A stretch of DNA of 64,000 bases from JBGLNL01 sp046484125 (GTDB lineage: Bacteria > Chloroflexota > Dehalococcoidia > SZUA-161 > SpSt-899). The DNA lies in assembly GCA_046484125.1 (NCBI GenBank), contig JAWOBX010000049.1, positions 6,462 through 70,461 of the forward strand. Reading direction: 5' to 3'. The notes below the pieces were generated by a model. The model did not search any database and was not told the DNA's origin. It saw nothing but the letters and a program-made list of their open reading frames with translations. Of the stretch, positions 35,467-44,111 are shown in pieces; within the stretch, counting starts at the first letter, position 1; every line of letters begins with the position of its first letter. A program made the position numbers and the translations under genes.

Positions 35467-36102
35467 TCAAAGCGTCCCACTGTCGCTGACATGAAGCCCA
35501 ACCGTCGACTCAGCGAATACACTCGGATTGAACTCATAGAGAGGCGCTCCAAACTCTGATACCAGGGCAAGTGACCCCAGTTTCGGACTGATTACTCCCG
35601 CGCCTTTCAGGATCGCTATCATGGTATCCGCCCTGTCCTTCAGACCGGCAGCATTACATGCCTTGCTTATTCCAGGCGCATCAATGGTATAGTTTGAACA
35701 CATCTCCTTTATCCTCATTACCAGATCGGGCAGTTTATCCCAGTCACGCTCATGGCTCTGCTGGAAGTATATCTCTACGGCGAGGTGAGTGTTCCACTTA
35801 CGGCTGGATATGGCTTCATCGACCAGAAAACATACGATATTCGGCATCTCGAATTCTTCTCCGGGTTCCAGCATAATTACCCTGTCATCCCATTCTCCAC
35901 ACCTGGAGGTCCGCACCGGAATGAGAAGCCTCCATTGCCAGCCAGTCAGAATGATATCTTCAGCATTATCTCCGGCTATTTCCTCAACCCGACTATAATC
36001 AATTTTACCGGATTTTCGGGCGTATTCCATAATTTGGGATAGCATCCATGCCGTCTTCTCATCATGAACAAAGCATTCTAACGCGTTGGCCAGATTATTC
36101 AC
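35467..36102 (-). CDS. Uncharacterised paralog B of a tandem family
   Basis: A 211-residue protein paralogous to the one at 34659. It shares the aligned core (RLLIPVRTS, EWDDRV, MPNIV) and the end GVISPKLGSL...LYEFNPSVF. It has extra cysteines (ALECFVHDE, SRCGEW, CSNY, CNAAG) that are not conserved in paralog A. It starts 3 bases after the thiamine-binding-like gene on this strand. No function can be assigned. Confidence 0.6.
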   Translation of the reverse strand: MNNLANALECFVHDEKTAWMLSQIMEYARKSGKIDYSRVEEIAGDNAEDIILTGWQWRLLIPVRTSRCGEWDDRVIMLEPGEEFEMPNIVCFLVDEAISSRKWNTHLAVEIYFQQSHERDWDKLPDLVMRIKEMCSNYTIDAPGISKACNAAGLKDRADTMIAILKGAGVISPKLGSLALVSEFGAPLYEFNPSVFAESTVGLHVSDSGTL

Positions 36103-36105
36103 TTT

Positions 36106-36408
36106 TTATGCCTGTTCCCGTTTCAGAGATTCAAGCTTGCCCTTTATACTGACTTCCCGGTCGCGGCGATCATCTATTCGAATCAGGGTTTCAACTCGCA
36201 TAACATCATCAGAAAAGGCGCTTTCATGCATCCTTCTGGCAACCTGCATCAGCCGGTCCAGGTCCCCTTCAATGATGGTTCCCATTGCCGTGGACTCGTA
36301 TTTCAGGTCAGGTTCTTCCTTCAAGACCTCTATCACGCGAGCCACGACCTTACTGACCGAGGGCGTTTTCGTACCAAGCGGAACCACTACAACTTCAACA
36401 ACTGCCAT
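36106..36408 (-). CDS. MTH1187/YqgV-family thiamine-binding-like protein
   Basis: A 100-residue ferredoxin-fold protein of the MTH1187 (DUF77) family, with VVVVPLGT, SVSKVVARV and STAMGTIIEGD. Family members bind thiamine or hydroxymethylpyrimidine-like ligands, though no thiamine gene is nearby. It heads the leftward transcript that continues through the paralogs to coaE. The 263-base gap upstream of it holds only a degenerate repeat. Confidence 0.85.
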   Translation of the reverse strand: MAVVEVVVVPLGTKTPSVSKVVARVIEVLKEEPDLKYESTAMGTIIEGDLDRLMQVARRMHESAFSDDVMRVETLIRIDDRRDREVSIKGKLESLKREQA

Positions 36409-36514
36409 CTCTTCCCCTTTTCGACAATAGCATCATCCATGCTAACATTCAAATCACTCGCTGTAACCGTAACGTCCTTGTGATCAAATCGCGATAATAC
36501 TCAAGTCAAGAGTC

Positions 36515-36556
36515 GATCCAGGATAACTCTGATCAATCTCTTTTACCCCCCCCGGG
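36515..36556 (-). repeat. Dispersed intergenic repeat, degenerate copy
   Basis: Read leftward: a G-run, then TAAAAGAGATTGATCAGAGT and TATCC. It shares TTGATCAGAG with the copy at 31177-31214 and the spacing of the G-run with those at 57000 and 57100. Confidence 0.4.
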
Positions 36557-36671
36557 TTTGACCGCAGCCCACAACGTATCCGCTGAACTACTTATCCTCT
36601 TTTGCATTCGCAGTCACTGGTTTTCCAATCCCTCCCCGCACCATAGAGAGAACTATAAAATCCCGCATATA

Positions 36672-37352
36672 TCATCTCATCCACTCAGCGAGAGAGTCGA
36701 TCGGCTCACGATCGCTCTTGAAACTATTGGCCGGGAAATCCCAATCCGGATAGCCGATATCCACAGCGACGATGAGCTTCTTTGAATCAGGAATGCCAAG
36801 CGCCTCTTTGAGTTCGTCCGGATAAAATACCGTATCCTGTTGTATACATGTGCCAAGGCCGTATTCGAGCGCTGCCAAAGCAATTGTCTGGGTGATTATC
36901 CCTATATCCAGTAGTGATATATGGTGGGCCTCGTTGTACATACCCTCATCCACACATACGATAATTGCGGCGGGAGCATCGAAGAATCGTTTTCCTCTAA
37001 ACTGCCACTCCTTTCGTCTGTGCCTGTCATCGCGTTCAATACCCATTGCCCCGAAGAGTCCCCTGGCGAGATCATTCTGACGGTCCACGTACGGGCTGGG
37101 GAGTTTATTGGGTGGCAGTGCCTTGAAATCCGGGCTGATGGGCGCACCTTCATTAAGTTTTTGCTCGTTTATCCTCTTTGACCGGGCGAGTGCATCCCCG
37201 TTGAGTACAATGAACTTCCAGGGCTGACAATTGGTTGCCGAAGGTGCCAGCCGTGCCAGATCAAGGACGGCTTTTATAATCTCTTCCGGCACCGGCTCTG
37301 ACTTAAATCCCCTGATGCTTCTCCGTTCTCTTATGGCATCTTTTATATCCAT
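36672..37352 (-). CDS. Nitroreductase-family FMN protein
   Basis: A 226-residue nitroreductase with FMN-site residues RERRSIRGFK at the start, SATNCQPWKF and GLGTCIQQD. It would reduce nitro compounds, quinones or flavins with NAD(P)H; the true substrate is unknown. It ends the transcript of the ferredoxin and MBL genes. Confidence 0.88.
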   Translation of the reverse strand: MDIKDAIRERRSIRGFKSEPVPEEIIKAVLDLARLAPSATNCQPWKFIVLNGDALARSKRINEQKLNEGAPISPDFKALPPNKLPSPYVDRQNDLARGLFGAMGIERDDRHRRKEWQFRGKRFFDAPAAIIVCVDEGMYNEAHHISLLDIGIITQTIALAALEYGLGTCIQQDTVFYPDELKEALGIPDSKKLIVAVDIGYPDWDFPANSFKSDREPIDSLAEWMR

Positions 37353-37364
37353 TGGCCCCCTATA

Positions 37365-37640
37365 CTACCTCTTGAGTTTCCCAATGCGGTCGATGATTTT
37401 TTCCGTCTCAGCCCGCAAACCGTAGACTTCCTCAATAAGACGGGGCAGATCAACAGGCTCAGATTCGGCCGCCAGAATTGCGCCTTGAGTGCATACCGTC
37501 ACACATAACCCGCACCCGTTGCACCTGGCCTGATCTATGCAAGCTACTCCCGATTCCAGCGAAATTGCGCCGCGAAAACAGGTCATGGCACATCTTCCAC
37601 AGGCCTGGCAGAGATCTTTCCTTACCCTGAACCGCTTCAA
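37365..37640 (-). CDS. Two-cluster [4Fe-4S] ferredoxin
   Basis: A 91-residue ferredoxin with CQACGRCAMTCF and CNGCGLCVTVCT, then a helical C-terminal tail (60-91). It overlaps the MBL gene upstream by 4 bases and ends 12 bases before the nitroreductase start, suggesting it donates electrons to the nitroreductase. Confidence 0.88.
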   Translation of the reverse strand: MKRFRVRKDLCQACGRCAMTCFRGAISLESGVACIDQARCNGCGLCVTVCTQGAILAAESEPVDLPRLIEEVYGLRAETEKIIDRIGKLKR

Positions 37641-38332
37641 ACTGTCAATTCCTTACCGACACCAACTTCTACGAAATTATCACCGAACGATTCCTTAAAA
37701 GCCTTCATAGCCTCAGCACCGGAACAATGACAAGGCGCAACTTTCTGGACGCCGAGCTCAATGAACCTGTCCACTACAGATTCGGGGGGAGAATGGAACC
37801 CGCCGAGTACCAGATGTATGCCTGTGCCTGCTACTTCCTTCGCGGTTTGGACAATATTTACGATGCCCGGGTGAGCACATCCCGTAATAATCACTGTACC
37901 TTTAGTGGTTCTAAAAGCTAGTGCTTGTTCCGGGATTATGCCGTGCATCTCACCGGTGGTGAACACCCCTTCAAGAATTTCCCCTCCCTCAGCTATGTCT
38001 TTTACAGCGACTCCGAAGTGTCTCACATTAGACTTATACGATTCAGGGAATGATTCCGGCAGGTAAACCATTACATGGTTGTTTGATTCCAGCAATACTC
38101 CCAGCCCGTTAGCGTGATCCCAATGAGCATGTGAGAGCGCAACCACTTCAATTTCTCCCGGATCAACACCCAGCTTTTTCATATTTTCGATGAGAATTGT
38201 TCCGTTGGCACCGGTATCGAACAGCATTGTCTTTCCCCCGTACCATATAACGCAGGCAAATCCCCAATCCGCTACCAGCTCTGATTTCAACGTTTTATTG
38301 TCGAATACTACCAATCCTGAAAATTCCGCCAT
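37637..38332 (-). CDS. Metallo-beta-lactamase-fold protein
   Basis: A 231-residue MBL protein with ALSHAHWDHANGLG, later His in GCAHPGIVN and PCHCSGAE. It is of the same general subgroup as the protein at 33275 but only distantly similar. It is coupled to the ferredoxin gene by overlap. The substrate is unknown. Confidence 0.83.
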   Translation of the reverse strand: MAEFSGLVVFDNKTLKSELVADWGFACVIWYGGKTMLFDTGANGTILIENMKKLGVDPGEIEVVALSHAHWDHANGLGVLLESNNHVMVYLPESFPESYKSNVRHFGVAVKDIAEGGEILEGVFTTGEMHGIIPEQALAFRTTKGTVIITGCAHPGIVNIVQTAKEVAGTGIHLVLGGFHSPPESVVDRFIELGVQKVAPCHCSGAEAMKAFKESFGDNFVEVGVGKELTV

Positions 38333-38381
38333 ACTGATCTGACCTCTCTCTGTATATGAGAAGACAATAGAATCGATATTA

Positions 38382-39215
38382 CTAAGATTGCTTTATATAT
38401 GTATAGGGCTCTTTCCTGTATTTCATTGCTTCATTCAAGAACAGTTTACCCGTGAGATATTTAAGCACGGGCGATAAATCCACTGACTTGGCGCCCCGCG
38501 GACAGTTCTTAACACAACTCATACAACCAAGGCATAAGTTTTCTGCGGATTTGTTCTTGTAAATTTTTGTCTCCCAATCTATTATACCCATCGGACAGAA
38601 TTGCACACAAATTCCACAATGGTCGCACTTCTCCAGGTCAGTTTTCGGCTTCGGCGGGATTTCAGGAGTGATCCTCAGAAGCACATCCCGCTGACCTGGA
38701 ACATCCTCGGCATGTACTTCATTGAGTGTACCCAGAGAGTCATGAATAGCCTTACCAAAACCACGGGCCAGAGTCATATCATTATCGTCAGGTCGCCCCA
38801 GAGCTATCGGGAACTCTGAGGACAATGAATGTTCACCTATGAAAGAGGCCACCCCCACAACTTTAAAATCGTTCTTATCAAGCATCGTTACCAGTTGCTT
38901 CAGCCCGATACCAGCCCCCTTATTACCGTATACGACGATGGCTATAGCCAGCTTTCCGTTCCCGTTTACTTCTGCAAAGCTCTTCGAAAAGAACTTGGGT
39001 ATCTTATCGAAATAGACCGGCAAACCTACGATGAGCAAATCCGATTCATTTATGAAAGCATCGGGACTGTTGAAAAAACTTTCCCTCTCATCTGCATTTG
39101 AAAGGTTAATGACCTCGTCGTTATTCAACCCCAACCCACAGGATACATTCTCTACTACGGTTCTGGTTGTACCGGTCGGCGAAAAATACAATTGCTTTAT
39201 GTTATGTTGTTTCAA
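38382..39215 (-). CDS. EFR1-type flavodoxin-ferredoxin protein
   Basis: A 277-residue fusion. The N-terminal flavodoxin domain shows the FMN-phosphate loop YFSPTGTTRTV; the C-terminal part has two [4Fe-4S] motifs, CDHCGICVQFCP and CLGCMSCVKNCP. I chose TTG at 39215 because the flavodoxin strand begins there and a G-rich site precedes it; an in-frame longer start at 39263 adds a non-conserved extension. It shuttles electrons in the cytoplasm; partners are unknown. Confidence 0.8.
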   Translation of the reverse strand: MKQHNIKQLYFSPTGTTRTVVENVSCGLGLNNDEVINLSNADERESFFNSPDAFINESDLLIVGLPVYFDKIPKFFSKSFAEVNGNGKLAIAIVVYGNKGAGIGLKQLVTMLDKNDFKVVGVASFIGEHSLSSEFPIALGRPDDNDMTLARGFGKAIHDSLGTLNEVHAEDVPGQRDVLLRITPEIPPKPKTDLEKCDHCGICVQFCPMGIIDWETKIYKNKSAENLCLGCMSCVKNCPRGAKSVDLSPVLKYLTGKLFLNEAMKYRKEPYTYIKQS

Positions 39216-39318
39216 GCCACCCCCTGGCTCAAAAGGAACTACCACCATTAATTTACAAAGCAATTTGATCGATAGTAGTCCTAATTATGTTTTCCTCTTG
39301 CCGAATAACACACTCGAA

Positions 39319-39777
39319 TTACCTGGGCCGAAATAAAACCTCGCAGGAATCAGCTCCTGTTGCGCGTGATTCAACAATATGCATCTCGACATCAATACCA
39401 CTGACCGATTTGAACTGACCTTGATTGACGCTCATAACCGCTTCGCAAATCTGACGTCCGGCGCCTTCCAGTCCGACAGCACATGGTTGACCCTGCTCAG
39501 TCCTGAAGTGATATCCATTATTCGAAAGCTCCAAAAGTTGACCACCCAGTTCATCCAGTTTGAACGAAAGGTCGTTGATGGCACTCGCTGCCGTTTTAAA
39601 ATCATGGATTTCACGTTTAGTCTTCAAACGCTCCCCGAGTTCCAGTCCCATGTAATACCATGCATCTCTGACTGCCGGAATCGCTTCATCACCGAACAAC
39701 TGGTACGAACGCAAAGACAGTCGACAAAGTGCCTGGTAGGCAATGGTGAAGGGGCTTTTATTAGTCTGGTCTTGCAT
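39319..39777 (-). CDS. Uncharacterised protein with V4R-like C-terminal pattern
   Basis: A 152-residue protein. The second half reads PCAVGLEG, ICEAVMSVNQGQFKSVSGID and DSCEVLFRP, which resembles the 4-vinyl-reductase (V4R) / L-ATC hydrolase-like pattern of a Cys, a helix, and a Gly-Asp-x-Cys end. V4R-like domains often sense small molecules or bind metal. The assignment is inference; no family is certain. It follows the HdrD-like gene on the same strand after 24 bases. Confidence 0.55.
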   Translation of the reverse strand: MQDQTNKSPFTIAYQALCRLSLRSYQLFGDEAIPAVRDAWYYMGLELGERLKTKREIHDFKTAASAINDLSFKLDELGGQLLELSNNGYHFRTEQGQPCAVGLEGAGRQICEAVMSVNQGQFKSVSGIDVEMHIVESRATGADSCEVLFRPR

Positions 39778-39801
39778 CTCTCCTCCCTGTTAACTGGAGC
39801 C

Positions 39802-40899
39802 TTATCCTAACGCACGGAGAACAATACCGGTAAAATAGGTCACTGTCTGTTCAAGCTGTCTCTTTTTTGAAGCATAGTTCAGGTTGAACGTACAAAACGG
39901 ACAGGCGCTTATTATCGAATCTGCGGGCATCTCGTTAAGAGTACTGGCGGCTATATCCATCGATAAATCGCGGTAAACGGATCTTATTCCCCCACCCGCA
40001 CCGCAGCAAGTTGCCTGCCCCCGGTTATTTTCAGCTTCTTTCAGTTCCACCCCGCACCACCGTAAAACCTCGCGTGGCTGCTCGGTTATCCCTTCACCCC
40101 TGGACAACCTGCATTGATCCTGATACGTTGCGGATTCCTCGATATTGCGGAGAGCGGTTTTGTTCTCCTTGAGGGAATCGTAAATCAATTCAATAACATG
40201 CCTTACACGAAATTCCGTCTCTCCGAGCATGTCCGGATAGAAATATTTGAAGCACTTGAGACAACCGTTACAGGGGACAACGATCTCTTTAACACCGAGC
40301 GAATTGAAACGCTCAACATTTCTCTGAAATAATTCGCCGGCCAGGTCGGTTCGGCCGGATTCATAAAGGTAAGTCCCGCAACAACCCTCATCCTCGAGAA
40401 TCATGAAATCCACATCGAGTTTCTTCAGACACAGATAAGTGGAGGCAGCGGAATCCTTTACCAGATACGATGGCAGACAACCAAGATAAAGAAGTCTTTC
40501 AGACTCGTTCTTCGGAAACCTCTCGGGTAACCAGTCGAGGCGGGTCTGAGGATCTCCGTTAACGGAATTACCCTTTTCTAAAATCCCTTCAATTACCTTG
40601 TTGTGTTTTTGTGTCGGCCCCAGACCACGCCTGACCAGCTCTTTACGGGACTCGTGTAATACGAGTGTGAAGGGTATCTCTTCAGGACATACGGATTCGC
40701 ACCGCATACACTTTGGACAGTTGTAAATGCTCTCCATCTGGAGCTCGCCTATGCTCCCGCCCTCAAATATGGCTGCTGCTGTCTCGAGTCGTTTCGGTGG
40801 TGAAAACAACTGGTTATGTGTCACATTATACGTAGGGCATATATCCACGCATTCTCCACAGTCGGTACAGGCTCTGGCCACAACCGCTACGTCTATCAT
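39802..40899 (-). CDS. HdrD/GlcF-like iron-sulfur protein
   Basis: A 365-residue protein with an N-terminal dicluster ferredoxin domain (CTDCGECVDICP and CPKCMRCESVCP) and two CCG modules (GCCGTYLY with CNGCLKC; TCCGAGGG with CPFCTFN). This is the (Fe-S)-binding family of HdrD, GlcF and LldE. ATG at 40899 has AGGA six bases before it. It probably reduces or oxidises a disulfide or feeds a 2-hydroxyacid oxidase; no oxidase gene is adjacent. Confidence 0.87.
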   Translation of the reverse strand: MIDVAVVARACTDCGECVDICPTYNVTHNQLFSPPKRLETAAAIFEGGSIGELQMESIYNCPKCMRCESVCPEEIPFTLVLHESRKELVRRGLGPTQKHNKVIEGILEKGNSVNGDPQTRLDWLPERFPKNESERLLYLGCLPSYLVKDSAASTYLCLKKLDVDFMILEDEGCCGTYLYESGRTDLAGELFQRNVERFNSLGVKEIVVPCNGCLKCFKYFYPDMLGETEFRVRHVIELIYDSLKENKTALRNIEESATYQDQCRLSRGEGITEQPREVLRWCGVELKEAENNRGQATCCGAGGGIRSVYRDLSMDIAASTLNEMPADSIISACPFCTFNLNYASKKRQLEQTVTYFTGIVLRALG

Positions 40900-40921
40900 C
40901 AACAATCCTGAAATATGTTAC

Positions 40922-41590
40922 CTATATGCGTTCGTACCATCTGGCGACATCATCCGGTGTGAAGGGACCGCCATGCCCCGGATAAATCACATTCGGATTG
41001 TGGTCCAGCAGGTGTTTGACGCTCTCTTTGAGGAGAGACCGGTCGACTTCAAAGGGTGGCAGATTGGGGTGATGGGGGCGAATTTTCCCAAAAAAACCTC
41101 CCATAATCAGGTCGCCTACAAAAGCCTCACCCGTATCAAGTATTACCGAAACAGACCCCCTTGTATGACCCGGCGTCAACAGGATTCCGCCACTTATTCC
41201 GTATTCACCCAGACTCATTTCATTTTCTATGACTAAATCAGGCTCAACCGGAGCTGTTTTTGTAGATCGCATGAACAGTGGCATAAGCCGCGCTATTATA
41301 CCAACAGGTTTGTCCATCCTGGATATACCCGTGCGCGTACAATCCGCATCTTCTGAATGTATGGCAATCTCCGCGCTTGTCGAACTTTTTAATGAGGAAG
41401 CTGATCCCATGTGGTCGAAATGACCGTGTGTGATTATGATCAGATTTGGCATAATTTCCATCTCTTGGCACTTGGAAATAATATCCGTTTCACCTCCTGG
41501 TAAGCCAGTATCGATCAACACCGCTTTTCCAAGTTCCTCTACGATATATGTATTGGCAAATCCTCTAACAGCAACCCGTTCAATCCTCAT
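40922..41590 (-). CDS. Metallo-beta-lactamase-fold hydrolase (glyoxalase II-like)
   Basis: A 222-residue MBL protein with ITHGHFDHMGSA and HTRGSV, VGDLIMGG and YPGHGGPF, the order seen in glyoxalase-II/flavoprotein-type MBL domains. It is the third MBL gene in this region and different from the other two. It is separated from the HdrD-like gene by 22 bases. The substrate is unknown. Confidence 0.83.
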   Translation of the reverse strand: MRIERVAVRGFANTYIVEELGKAVLIDTGLPGGETDIISKCQEMEIMPNLIIITHGHFDHMGSASSLKSSTSAEIAIHSEDADCTRTGISRMDKPVGIIARLMPLFMRSTKTAPVEPDLVIENEMSLGEYGISGGILLTPGHTRGSVSVILDTGEAFVGDLIMGGFFGKIRPHHPNLPPFEVDRSLLKESVKHLLDHNPNVIYPGHGGPFTPDDVARWYERI

Positions 41591-41602
41591 AAACAGTCCT
41601 GC

Positions 41603-42373
41603 TTATAACTGAGGCCTTCGACGAAGCGTCTGTTCCATGTTTACAGGTTCCACAGCAGGTTTTTGGGATTCGTATACCATGACCACCCGGTCACCGAGCT
41701 CCTTGAACTTAGACTTAATGGAAATCATCGTGTCCTCGGCCAGCGGCCGGACTGCGCATGGCCTGGTCGGCGTATTGACTTGAACTTCATTCGGTGAAAT
41801 GGCGGCTGCCAGTTCAGCCATGTCACTGACTCTGACATAGTTCTCCTCCATGAACATCATCTGCAGTGCCAGCCTGCCGGAAAACCGGCTCCTGAACTTC
41901 TTTATGCCTTCGATTATTCCATTCAACCGAATCCCTTCAACGGGCCGATTAACCATTTGGAACGTATGTTCATCCGGTGCATCCATTTTGGCTACAACAA
42001 CATCCGCGCGTGACAAATCCCTCCTGACATCGTCAAGAGAGATCAGTGAGGAATTGGTCAATATCGCAACCGGTAAATCAAGTGTGTCTCTGACAAGTTG
42101 AATAGCATCACCAAGGTTAGATGCCAGCGTCGGTTCACCTGTCCCCGAAAAGGTGACAAAATCTGCCGCGATACCTTTTACTGATATCAACTCTCGAGCA
42201 AGCGTATCTATGGAAATATACTCTGACCTTCCAGACGCAAAAGCTTTCGTCTTACCCAGTTGGCAATAGATACAATCGAAGGAACATGTTTTTCCCTCTT
42301 GAGAAATAAGGTCTACACCCAGAGACCTTCCCAATCTCCATGAAGCGACGGGACCGTATATAATCTCGTTCAT
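41603..42373 (-). CDS. Radical SAM protein
   Basis: A 256-residue radical SAM enzyme with CSFDCIYC as the cluster motif and FSGTGEPTL as the SAM-binding GE motif. The N-terminal YGPVASWRLGRSLGVD matches the COG0731-like (Tyw1-related) group of small radical SAM proteins, widespread in anaerobes and uncharacterised. Its role here is unknown. Confidence 0.85.
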   Translation of the reverse strand: MNEIIYGPVASWRLGRSLGVDLISQEGKTCSFDCIYCQLGKTKAFASGRSEYISIDTLARELISVKGIAADFVTFSGTGEPTLASNLGDAIQLVRDTLDLPVAILTNSSLISLDDVRRDLSRADVVVAKMDAPDEHTFQMVNRPVEGIRLNGIIEGIKKFRSRFSGRLALQMMFMEENYVRVSDMAELAAAISPNEVQVNTPTRPCAVRPLAEDTMISIKSKFKELGDRVVMVYESQKPAVEPVNMEQTLRRRPQL

Positions 42374-42403
42374 GGCTTCAAGTCCGATGACTTATGCTCT
42401 TAT

Positions 42404-42784
42404 CTAACCCCATTTCTGAACCGTATAGCCTTTTGGCAGATGGGCAGTTCCTTTCACGCATGGGATACCCGTATCATTGTGCACCCTTTCGATTATGCTG
42501 TCGATATCAGGGCAGAAACCGCCACCTTCCAGCTTCCAGCCCTGGTCCGTTTTATTGGCGAACGTGCAGGTGCAAAAGTGGATCACCTCAGCACCCTTTT
42601 GCTGAAGTATCCTGGCCAGTTCCGGGGTGGAGTCTCCGGGACAGTGACATGTAAAGACACCTGAAAGAGTACACTCATCATACATAGAGAAGCCCTCTTT
42701 TCGGCCTGCCAGACAAGCAAAACAGGCCGTCAATGGACACTGATCCATGTTCTTCTCGCATCTCATGATAGCTACCTTCGCCAT
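42404..42784 (-). CDS. CGGC-domain protein
   Basis: A 126-residue cysteine-rich protein with MRCEKNMDQCPLTACFAC near the start, TCHCPGD and HFCTCTFANK, the pattern of the CGGC (putative metal-binding) family. It contains nine or more cysteines. Metal handling is likely; nothing more specific is seen. RBS AAAAGGAG is upstream. Confidence 0.75.
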   Translation of the reverse strand: MAKVAIMRCEKNMDQCPLTACFACLAGRKEGFSMYDECTLSGVFTCHCPGDSTPELARILQQKGAEVIHFCTCTFANKTDQGWKLEGGGFCPDIDSIIERVHNDTGIPCVKGTAHLPKGYTVQKWG

Positions 42785-42800
42785 TGTTCATTGCTCCTTT

Positions 42801-43160
42801 TCAGAAATTGTTATTCAAATCATCGGCCATTCTTCTTTTCCAGCATCTGCCTCCCCTCCCACGACCTCTTCCACATCTTCCACCACCCCTCATAAACCAG
42901 GTTGAACCTGTCTCACCTAAATGAACAGCCCTTCCCATACGGTTGTCATAAAGCCAGCGAGATGTCGGGTCGCTCAAAACCTGATAGGCCTCGTTAATCT
43001 CTTTGAAACGTTCCTCCGCCCATGCTGTATTTGCCGGATTTCTATCCGGGTGATAAAGTTGCGCCAGCCTTCGAAACTCCCTCTTTATATCATCCTGACC
43101 GGCGTTTCTGTTCAGGTTTAGAATCCTGTAGTAGTCTTTTTGAACATCATATGGCAGCAT
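42801..43160 (-). CDS. J-domain protein with Arg-Gly-rich tail
   Basis: A 119-residue protein. Residues 9-70 are a J domain with the HPD motif (LYHPDRNP) and end DPTSRWLYD. Residues 88-112 are RG-rich (GGGRCGRGRGRGG). It lacks the Cys-rich and C-terminal domains of DnaJ. It stimulates an Hsp70, not found here. Its RG tail recalls the RG-rich proteins of the metal-cofactor cluster at 47-50 kb. Confidence 0.85.
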   Translation of the reverse strand: MLPYDVQKDYYRILNLNRNAGQDDIKREFRRLAQLYHPDRNPANTAWAEERFKEINEAYQVLSDPTSRWLYDNRMGRAVHLGETGSTWFMRGGGRCGRGRGRGGRCWKRRMADDLNNNF

Positions 43161-43162
43161 AT

Positions 43163-43909
43163 CTACCTCGCCCAGTGAACGATTTCAAGCAACTTCGCCG
43201 GGATAAGCCCTCCCGCCAACCCGACATATTTCCGAATAAGCGCACCGTGTGATTTCGGCTCAAAAGAAGGGAGCCTTTTCATATCAGGACTCTGGTGTAT
43301 TTCCTTGATTTTTTGCAGTAACTCAAGATTTCCGCCCCTTCTCTCGATTTCTCTCCACACACAGTCCCTTTGGGTATCCAAGGTGCATTCCACACCATCT
43401 TCAGGCGCTTTACTGCAAGGCCCGTACAGGCTTCTTGCCGGACATAAAGCAACTGGACATATACCTGCCGTGTAAGAAATCACACAGTGGCCGCACGATT
43501 TGCAAAGTGACTCCGCTATCATATCGCCTTCATAATCACCAGGATGAACCAGGCTGGATGCACCGACCGTGTCGCACGCTGCGATGACCGGGATTCCGGG
43601 TTCGCACAGGATGGCAGATTTAACTCCTGCAGCGCAGCTAATAACGATAAGTTTGTCTGTATCGGATTTACGCAAAACAGACTGCTGTGCCTGTTTCATA
43701 ATCGGTTGAGGGCAGCATGCGGCTATCGTCTTTGAGGCGGTTACCTTGTTTCCCCACCCCTCCACAAGCCCCTTTATGAAGTTCATTCCCCTCACACCAC
43801 CCACATCACATAAATTGGCGCAAGCCCCGCATGATATGATGGCTACGTTATCGTTTTCGCCTATTGAAAATCTCAACTCCTCTGCCGATTTGTACCTCGT
43901 CTCGATCAT
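43163..43909 (-). CDS. metV: MetV-like methylene-THF reductase zinc/iron-sulfur subunit
   Basis: A 248-residue cysteine-rich protein with SCGACANLCDVGG near residue 25 and CKSCGHCVISYTAGICPVA with CPARSLYGPC further on, as in MetV, the C-terminal-domain partner of MetF in acetogens. MetVF reduces methylene-THF with ferredoxin-linked electrons in the acetyl-CoA pathway. No metF is present in the window, so the gene is an orphan here. RBS TTAGGAG precedes ATG. Confidence 0.85.
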   Translation of the reverse strand: MIETRYKSAEELRFSIGENDNVAIISCGACANLCDVGGVRGMNFIKGLVEGWGNKVTASKTIAACCPQPIMKQAQQSVLRKSDTDKLIVISCAAGVKSAILCEPGIPVIAACDTVGASSLVHPGDYEGDMIAESLCKSCGHCVISYTAGICPVALCPARSLYGPCSKAPEDGVECTLDTQRDCVWREIERRGGNLELLQKIKEIHQSPDMKRLPSFEPKSHGALIRKYVGLAGGLIPAKLLEIVHWAR

Positions 43910-44111
43910 TTTGCTCCTAAGATGCCGCCTGCCAGTGCTGCTGCGATTGCGCTGAGGGAGTCAAGATAAGTTTATGCTACACTAATACATGTTATTATAA
44001 ATCCGCGGGAACCGAAGCTTTCGAGGTGCTGATGTGAAGGTTTGTGTTGATTCCCGGAAATCCGGTAAAAGTAATACAAAAATCTCGATGATTGGTATAT
44101 TTCCGCTGGTT

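Noticed and set aside
40922..41590. Assignment of the MBL protein as glyoxalase II proper
   Set aside because: Only the general MBL order is visible; glutathione is unlikely in this type of anaerobe.
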